Shown here: piece after piece, positions 34,456 to 39,284 of the stretch
Position numbering within the stretch: position 1 is the stretch's first letter
How the letters are laid out: every line of letters starts with the position of its first letter
Notes under the pieces: generated by a model
Told to the model about the DNA's origin: nothing
Database searches by the model: none
Seen by the model: the letters and a program-made list of their open reading frames with translations, nothing else
Source of the DNA: an uncultured Verrucomicrobia subdivision 3 bacterium
GTDB lineage: Bacteria > Verrucomicrobiota > Verrucomicrobiia > Limisphaerales > UBA11358
NCBI GenBank assembly: GCA_903835255.1
Contig: CAILMI010000011.1
Location: 1-39,284, forward strand
DNA length: 39,284 nucleotides
Reading direction: 5' to 3'
Translations under genes and position numbers: made by a program

Positions 34456-35178
34456 CTACGGCAGGAACTGGACGCGCCCAGTCTGGAGATTGTACATGCA
34501 GCCGATCATCTGGATTTTTCCCGCGCGTTCTAAATCGCGCAGGGTGGGGCTCAGTTCGCGAATGCGCGCCACCGTCAACTGGACGTGCGCCGCGCTCACG
34601 GCATCGACGAAGGAGCTATTCTTGGAATTACGTTCGCCCGGCATATCGCGCACGGCCTCGACGGCGGGCTGGATTTTGTTGAGCAGCCCGGTGAGGTTGC
34701 CGAACTGGATATGGTCGCACGCGCCCTTGACCGCGCCGCAGTCAGTATGACCCATCACAAGCACCAGTTTTGCGCCCGCCACGGCGCACCCGTACTCCAT
34801 GCTCCCGACCAGGTCTTCATCCGCGATATTGCCGGCGATGCGGAGGTTGAAAAGATCGCCGAGGCCCTGATCAAAGACAAATTCCGCAGGGGCCCGGGAA
34901 TCCATGCAGCTGAGGACAACGGCGTGCGGATACTGGCCGGCGGCAATGATCTGCTGATCATGGAGCCGGTCGCGCGGGGCGGATTTTCCGGAAAGAAAGC
35001 GGGCATTTCCCTGCCGGAGCGATTCCAGAACCTCCGATGGCGTCAGCGCCAGCTGTTCGGCCCGGAGCGTGGCCAGGTCGCGGCGGGGAGGAGGCGTTGG
35101 GGCGGGGGTGGAGCAACCGGCCAGGCAGAGAAGCAGGAGCAGAGCCACGGCGGGGAGAATTGGGGTGGGGAATTTCAT
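34456..35178 (-). CDS. Lipoprotein beta-class carbonic anhydrase
   Basis: The 240-residue protein interconverts CO2 and bicarbonate. A lipoprotein signal ends in lipobox LAGC (Cys22), followed by a Pro-rich spacer, so it is anchored on the outside of the inner membrane or in the outer membrane. The beta-carbonic anhydrase core is intact: zinc ligands Cys91 (SCMDSR), His144 and Cys147 (GHTDCGAVKGA), with the catalytic dyad Asp93-Arg95 and 'NLRIAGNI'. Most beta enzymes are cytoplasmic, so a lipid-anchored form is notable. It is 57 bases downstream of a Ca2+/H+ antiporter gene on the same strand and probably cotranscribed. Start ATG 35178; the gene ends 135 bases before a repeat block. Confidence 0.93.
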   Translation of the reverse strand: MKFPTPILPAVALLLLLCLAGCSTPAPTPPPRRDLATLRAEQLALTPSEVLESLRQGNARFLSGKSAPRDRLHDQQIIAAGQYPHAVVLSCMDSRAPAEFVFDQGLGDLFNLRIAGNIADEDLVGSMEYGCAVAGAKLVLVMGHTDCGAVKGACDHIQFGNLTGLLNKIQPAVEAVRDMPGERNSKNSSFVDAVSAAHVQLTVARIRELSPTLRDLERAGKIQMIGCMYNLQTGRVQFLP

Positions 35179-35235
35179 AACAGGGCGATCCTGGGGGATG
35201 CGGCTGCCGGGTTCAAGGCTTTGATAAGACTTTGA

Positions 35236-36396
35236 TCAGGGCTTGAACAGGAGCATCAAGTAAGCCCCGAAGAGCAGCAGATGGACGCAACCGAGTAACA
35301 CATTGGTTCGCGGCAGAGAAAACGTGAGCAGGCTTGTGACCAACGTCAGCAGCAGCAGCACCATGTCCCCGGCATCCACCCCAAGCACGAGCGTCCGCCC
35401 GGTGGCGAGGGATACCGCAATGACCAAGGGGATGGTCAGGCCGATGGAGGCCAGCACCGAGCCGAGCAGGATGTTCACTGACCGCTGGAGCCGGTTGGCC
35501 AGCGCGGCGCGGATGGCGGCGATGGATTCCGGCGTGAGCACCAGCACCGCCATGATAAACCCACTGAGAGCGGGCGGGGCGCCGAGGTTTAGCACCATGC
35601 GGTCGAGCGGGAGAGCCATTTGTTTAGCCAGCAGGACCAGCGGCAGGCCGTAAAGGCCGAGCATCGCGGCGTGATACAGGGACGAGCGCGATGAGGGATG
35701 TTCTGCCGCCACCCCGGAAGCCTCCTCGGGCATCATAAAAAAAACCCGATGCCGGCGATTCTGGACAAACAAGAACACGGCATAAATGCCCACGGACATG
35801 AGGGAAAGAAACACCATTTGGAATACCGAGAGCGTCGGGCCCGGGGTGGAGCGCGTGTAGTTGGGGAGGACGAGCCCCAGCACGGTGAGCGGAAGGATCA
35901 TCACGAGAAAGGCGTTGGCGCCTTGGAGGTTGTATTGCTGTTCCTGATGGCGAAGACCGCCCAGCATCAGGGCGAGCCCCAGAAACCCGTTCAGCACCAG
36001 CATCACCACGGCAAACATGGTGTCGCGGGCCAGCGTCGGTTTTTCCGTGCCCGTGGACATGACAAATGCCACCAGGCACACTTCTAGGCCGGTGATAGCC
36101 AGCGTTAGCAGCAGCGTCCCTGCGGGTTCGCCCAACCGGTGCGCCAGCACCTCGGCATGGCGCACAATGGCGACGGCGGACGCGAGGATCACCCCGCAAA
36201 GGAGGAAAATCACGGCGATCAGGAGCGGCGGTTGTTCGAGGGCGGGGAGCATCCAGTCCCGGCCCAGGATTGCCAGAGACAAGGTGACAATGGCTAGGGG
36301 AAGCGGCCATTCGCGCCACAAGGATTCCTGCGAGGGGGTACGAGCCCCGCTCACAAACCCGTCTCCGGTTGGGGCGTCTTCATCGGAAGCCATCAT
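35236..36396 (-). CDS. ChaA-like calcium (cation)/proton antiporter
   Basis: The 386-residue protein has about eleven membrane helices and the two inverted cation-exchanger repeats. The first contains 'HAEVLAHRLGEPAGTLLLTLAITGLEVCLV' with an acidic residue in the helix; the second is 'LTPESIAAIRAALANRLQRSVNILLGSVLASIGLTIPLVI', the typical 'GSxxxSxxLTxP' pattern. The family extrudes Ca2+ (ChaA also Na+ or K+) in exchange for protons across the inner membrane. The N-terminal 25 residues are polar and acidic. It precedes the carbonic anhydrase lipoprotein in one likely operon and diverges from rpsA. ATG 36396 could be replaced by ATG 36393, the next codon. Ion specificity is inferred from the family. 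Confidence 0.85.
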   Translation of the reverse strand: MMASDEDAPTGDGFVSGARTPSQESLWREWPLPLAIVTLSLAILGRDWMLPALEQPPLLIAVIFLLCGVILASAVAIVRHAEVLAHRLGEPAGTLLLTLAITGLEVCLVAFVMSTGTEKPTLARDTMFAVVMLVLNGFLGLALMLGGLRHQEQQYNLQGANAFLVMILPLTVLGLVLPNYTRSTPGPTLSVFQMVFLSLMSVGIYAVFLFVQNRRHRVFFMMPEEASGVAAEHPSSRSSLYHAAMLGLYGLPLVLLAKQMALPLDRMVLNLGAPPALSGFIMAVLVLTPESIAAIRAALANRLQRSVNILLGSVLASIGLTIPLVIAVSLATGRTLVLGVDAGDMVLLLLTLVTSLLTFSLPRTNVLLGCVHLLLFGAYLMLLFKP

Positions 36397-36459
36397 GAAG
36401 GCCGTCTTGGGCCGCTCGCAAGGCTAAATGCAAGAATCAGATATGCCGGAACTTCCCAC

Positions 36460-36487
36460 TTGCCACCCCTCAAAATAAAGGTATTAT
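36460..36487 (+). promoter_or_regulatory. Probable sigma-70-type promoter for rpsA
   Basis: TTGCCA (36460-36465) and TATTAT (36482-36487) lie 16 bases apart in the gap between the divergent antiporter and rpsA. Transcription would start near 36494, giving a leader of about 174 bases. An alternative -10, TATGAT (36485-36490), has a 19-base spacer. Inferred from consensus only. Confidence 0.4.
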
Positions 36488-36493
36488 GATTTT

Positions 36494-36667
36494 CGCCTGG
36501 CCTCCGCGTGTGCGGAAAGCCACCAAAGGCTGAAAAACAAAAGTCAACGTACAACCTAACCCTTAACCTCCGTTGCCAGTTGCAGCGTTTGGTCGTTAGG
36601 CAATGGAGTCTTCGATGTCCCGTTTCAGGGACAACAAGCCTCCTGCAGTTCATCACTCCGTAATATT
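36494..36667 (+). promoter_or_regulatory. Structured rpsA leader, possible S1 autoregulation site
   Basis: The presumptive leader contains a hairpin GGC-TCCGC-GTGT-GCGGA-GCC (36499-36521), a TTGCC...GGCAA pairing around 36573-36603 and TGTCCC-GTTTCA-GGGACA (36616-36633). The bases before the rpsA ATG (CACTCCGTAATATT) have no Shine-Dalgarno sequence. In other bacteria rpsA has a weak Shine-Dalgarno and S1 represses its own translation through a folded leader; this arrangement is consistent with that, by analogy. Confidence 0.4.
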
Positions 36668-38335
36668 ATGCTCACAATGGAAGAAGCCATGAAGCAAAGC
36701 GCCACGCGTTTTGCTCAGGGCGAAATCGTCAAAGGCACCGTCATCGAACTTCGCAAGAACGAAGTCCTGGTCGACATCGGCTATAAAAGCGAAGGCGTCA
36801 TCTCCGGCGGCGAATTTATCGATCTGAAGTCCGTGAAAGTCGGCGACCAGATCGACGTCCTCATCGAGAAGCTCGAAAACAAGGAAGGCACCGTCGTCCT
36901 CTCGCACGAGAAGGCGGAGTTCAAAAAGAACTGGGACAACATCCTGTCCATCTGCAACGAAGGCGGCATCATCACCGGCAAGGTCACTGCCATCGTCAAG
37001 GGCGGTCTGGTGGTCAACGTGGGCGTCGAGGCGTTTCTGCCCGCGTCCCAGATCGACGTGATCACCCCGAAGAATCTGGCCTCGTTTGTCGGCAACTCCT
37101 ATGAGTTCAAGGTGGTTAAAATCAATCAGGAACGGCAGAACATCGTTCTCTCCCGCCGCGAACTGATCGAGTCGGAACGCACCAGCAAACGCTCGAAAAT
37201 CCTGGGCGAAATGACCCCGGGCGATATCCGCAAGGGCACGGTCAAGAACATCACCGACTTCGGCGCGTTCATTGACCTGAACGGCATCGACGGCCTCCTC
37301 CACATCACCGACATGAGCTGGGGCCGCATCGGGCATCCCTCGGAAATCCTCAAGGTCGGCCAGGAAATCGACGTGGTGGTGCTGGACGTGAACAAGGAAA
37401 AGGAGCGCGTCAGCCTCGGCCTCAAACAGAAGCTCGCCAATCCCTGGGACAGCATCGAAACGAAGTTCCCGGTCGGCGCCAAGGTCAAGGGCAAGGTCGT
37501 CAGCCTCGTGCCGTACGGCGCCTTTGTGCAGCTCGAACCCGGCGTCGAGGGCCTCATCCATGTCACCGAATTGTCCTGGACCAAGCGCATCGCCAAACCC
37601 AGCGACGTGCTCAAGCAGGACCAGGAAGTCGAAGCCATCGTGCTCGGCATCAATCGCGAGGAGCAGAAAATTTCCCTCGGCGTCCGCCAGCTCGAATCCA
37701 ACCCATGGGATGGCGCCGCGGCGAAATACACCACGGGCACCAAGGTCAAAGGCCAGGTGCGCAACCTCACCAGCTACGGCGCGTTCGTCGAACTGGAAGA
37801 GGGCATCGACGGCATGATCCACGTGTCCGACATGTCCTGGACCCGCAAGATCAATCATCCGAGCGAAGTCATGAAGAAGGGCGACGTCGTCGAGGCCACC
37901 GTGCTCGAAGTGGACCGCCCCAACCAGCGCATCGCGCTCGGCATGAAGCAGCTCGGCACGGATCCGTGGTCCAACATCGAAACGCTCTACAAGGTCGGCG
38001 ACCTCGTCAGCGGTAAGGTCACCAAGCTCGCCAGCTTCGGCGCCTTCGTCGGCCTGCAGCATGACATCGACGGCCTGGTCCACATCTCCCAGGTCACCGA
38101 AGACCACGTGGACAAGATCAAGAACGTCCTCAAGGTCGGGCAGGATGTGAACGCGCGCGTCGTGAAAATCGACAAGAGCGAGCGCCGCATCGGCCTGTCC
38201 ATCAAGGCGGCCAGCTACACCGACGAGCAATTGAAGGAAGAGCAGAAGATCCTCGACCAGCTCAAGCCCGGCGAAGATCTCGTGGCGCTGCAGCATGCCT
38301 TCGATGCCGCCGACGAAATGGTCAAGGGCGACTAA
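36668..38335 (+). CDS. rpsA: 30S ribosomal protein S1
   Basis: The 555-residue protein consists of six S1 (OB-fold) domains in tandem. The first two are divergent ribosome-binding ones ('FAQGEIVKGTVIELRKNEVLVDIGYKSEGVISGGEF'; 'GGIITGKVTAIVKGGLVVNVGVEAFLPASQID'). Four more regular copies follow, each with the 'G..V.G.V......GAFV.L..GI.GLIH.S..SW' pattern. S1 binds mRNA leaders and helps the small subunit load messages lacking a good Shine-Dalgarno, which is relevant because many genes here lack one. Length is typical of six-domain S1. ATG 36668 precedes MEEAMKQ; the second ATG (36674) is less likely. A strong terminator follows 25 bases after the stop. A long antisense frame across it is a codon-bias shadow. 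Confidence 0.96.
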   Translation: MLTMEEAMKQSATRFAQGEIVKGTVIELRKNEVLVDIGYKSEGVISGGEFIDLKSVKVGDQIDVLIEKLENKEGTVVLSHEKAEFKKNWDNILSICNEGGIITGKVTAIVKGGLVVNVGVEAFLPASQIDVITPKNLASFVGNSYEFKVVKINQERQNIVLSRRELIESERTSKRSKILGEMTPGDIRKGTVKNITDFGAFIDLNGIDGLLHITDMSWGRIGHPSEILKVGQEIDVVVLDVNKEKERVSLGLKQKLANPWDSIETKFPVGAKVKGKVVSLVPYGAFVQLEPGVEGLIHVTELSWTKRIAKPSDVLKQDQEVEAIVLGINREEQKISLGVRQLESNPWDGAAAKYTTGTKVKGQVRNLTSYGAFVELEEGIDGMIHVSDMSWTRKINHPSEVMKKGDVVEATVLEVDRPNQRIALGMKQLGTDPWSNIETLYKVGDLVSGKVTKLASFGAFVGLQHDIDGLVHISQVTEDHVDKIKNVLKVGQDVNARVVKIDKSERRIGLSIKAASYTDEQLKEEQKILDQLKPGEDLVALQHAFDAADEMVKGD

Positions 38336-38360
38336 ACGCTCCTTAAAAATCAATCACGCG

Positions 38361-38395
38361 AACCGGCGGACTGCCATCAGTCCGCCGGTTTTTTT
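38361..38395 (+). terminator. Rho-independent terminator of rpsA
   Basis: AACCGGCGGACT (38361-38372) pairs perfectly with AGTCCGCCGGTT (38379-38390) around the loop GCCATC, and the stem runs into a T-tract (38389-38395). It sits 25 bases after the rpsA stop, so rpsA ends there. Confidence 0.9.
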
Positions 38396-38529
38396 GTTAA
38401 GCTGCGCTCAAGAATCGGGGCAATTATTTCTGGATGCCTCTTCGTGCAGGGGAGCTCAAATTTCCAAGAAATGCCAGTCATGGCAAAGGAGAGTTGTTTG
38501 CGCTCTCCCTGTCAGAGCGGTAGTGAAAT

Positions 38530-38684
38530 AAACCCGAACTCTGAAATAGGGCAGTTCAATTTAACCTTGGCACATCGGCCGGTAGGGCAGGCAGTCCTCT
38601 GCCCGCCGCGATTGCCAACCCGCGCGTGCTGGTTTACCAAGCCGGCGCGCTCGGAGTGGCGCGCCCTACCTGACCGCGATTCAT
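38530..38684 (+). repeat. End motif plus GGTAGGGC element, copy 1
   Basis: AAACCCGAACTCTGAAATAGGG (38530-38551, a variant of the module end) is followed by TTTAACCTTGGCACATCGGCC and the 90-bp core 38581-38670 (GGTAGGGCAGGCAG...GCGCCCTACC). The core is homologous, in opposite orientation, to 33925-34014. The core ends are inverted (GGTAGGGC/GCCCTACC). Confidence 0.75.
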
Positions 38685-38818
38685 AGAGGGCGGCAGCCGG
38701 TCCTTGGGTCAGTAAATCCAGATCCATGCATCCTTCATCCATCGGGATATATCCGGTCTGCTCTTGCTACTGAAGCCGGGCAAATAATAAAGCGATTCGC
38801 TTGCGAAAAAAGCGCGCA

Positions 38819-38894
38819 GGTAGGGCGGGCAGTCCCCTGCCCGCCGCGATTGCCAACCCGCGCGTCCTGGTTTACCGAGCCGGCGCGTCCTACC
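38819..38894 (+). repeat. GGTAGGGC element, copy 3 (internally deleted)
   Basis: GGTAGGGCGGGCAGTCCCCT through GTCCTACC (38819-38894) matches copy 1 over the first ~60 bases (CCCGCCGCGATTGCCAACCC, GCGCGT-CTGGTTTACC) and then lacks the GGAGTGGCGCGCC part near the right end. It lies about 150 bases after copy 1 in the same orientation. The 120 bases between them hold no gene. Confidence 0.75.
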
Positions 38895-39041
38895 TGTCTC
38901 ACAGGTGCCAAGAACTGCCAAAAGGGGTTTGCGCCAGCGCGGCGGGTCATCGCGCTGCGCTAATCTCGCCCGCGTTCAGCGGGCTTCTGGAAAGGTGCCG
39001 GAAGGAACGCCCGCAAAAGTCCCTTCCGCGCCGGTTTTTAA

Positions 39042-39180
39042 AGGTAGGGATCGCCGCGCTGCGGCGTCCCCGGCGCCGAGCGCAGCGTCAGGCGCCGGCA
39101 AGCAATGAGACAAGGCGGATATCTTATTCCGTTCGTTCCGCCCTGCCGGGCGGGGGCATCGCAGCGCGATGCCCTCTACC
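39042..39180. repeat. Short GC hairpin elements at the right end
   Basis: GGTAGGGATCGCCGCGCTGC (from 39044) with GGCGTCCCC, and GTTCCGCC...GGGCATCGC-AGC-GCGATGCCC-TCTACC (39135-39180, perfect 9-bp stem at 39154-39174), resemble elements at 6220-6270 and 34131-34178. From 38396 to the end of the window (about 890 bases) I see only repeats and no gene; the last ~100 bases show nothing recognisable. Confidence 0.5.
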
Positions 39181-39284
39181 TGCTTGGATGCCGGGATCTC
39201 ATGATAAGACCCGTTCCCGCATAAAGATTTTCTACCACGCCGCACCGCACCGCACTTCAACAGTCTTGGCCGTCCCAACGCCCC

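Noticed and set aside
36653-38353. 566-codon open frame antisense to rpsA
   Set aside because: It mirrors rpsA almost exactly, is rich in repeated D/H/V/L patterns reflecting the S1 repeats, and has no recognisable domain; it is a codon-bias shadow.
38396-39284. CRISPR array or small genes at the right end
   Set aside because: Repeats are irregular in spacing, long and dispersed; there are no uniform spacers or cas genes, and short frames overlap the repeats.

Overview
The window looks like chromosomal DNA of a Verrucomicrobiota bacterium (Opitutae/Pedosphaera-like). The evidence is high GC, weak or absent Shine-Dalgarno sequences before most genes, and an exported protein ending in the 'YAVQAST-NL...W...RFYRA' domain I associate with this phylum. 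Other pointers are a two-component sensor with a giant extracellular propeller, a TAT-exported DUF2264 protein and a RuBisCO-like protein cluster. The assignment is inferred from protein style; there is no rRNA in the window. I saw no tRNA, rRNA, CRISPR, phage or transposase gene.

Layout. 1-5064 (+): C-terminus of GTP-type PEP carboxykinase, the C4-dicarboxylate symporter dctA, an exported alpha/beta hydrolase and a large exported SGNH-hydrolase-like protein. 5444-9307 (-): a LuxR-type response regulator and its propeller sensor kinase, separated by a repeat module. 9445-12485 (+): an alpha/beta hydrolase fused to a polytopic membrane domain, then a DapB-like dehydrogenase. 12568-16132 (-): a GT39-type glycosyltransferase followed by asparagine synthetase. 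16371-20307 (+): a copper P-type ATPase, a small CxxC protein and an AsmA-like membrane-anchored protein. 20324-23695 (-): a secreted GH2 beta-galactosidase.

23844-28391 (+) is the most interesting block. Four tightly packed genes encode a form IV RuBisCO-like protein (RLP), a DUF1537 four-carbon-acid-sugar kinase, an Asp/Glu-racemase-superfamily protein lacking its second cysteine, and a BASS-family transporter. Read together they suggest uptake, phosphorylation and C-C chemistry on a branched or short sugar acid, related to the D-apionate/3-oxo-isoapionate pathways but with a different gene set. The secreted GH2 enzyme diverges from the same 148-bp intergenic region.

28724-33669 (+): dnaE, carrying an in-frame palindrome, overlaps a DUF2264 protein. 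34456-36396 (-): a ChaA-like Ca2+/H+ antiporter precedes a lipoprotein beta-carbonic anhydrase. 36668-38335 (+): rpsA with a structured leader and a clear terminator.

The intergenic spaces are rich in dispersed repeats: modules bounded by a ~15-bp inverted end (AACCCGAATTCCGAA and variants, nine occurrences), a ~90-bp GGTAGGGC...CCTACC element (three copies), a ~240-bp module with internal hairpins (three copies) and short GC hairpins. Two related 30-34 bp palindromes also occur. The last ~890 bases hold only the rpsA terminator and such repeats.
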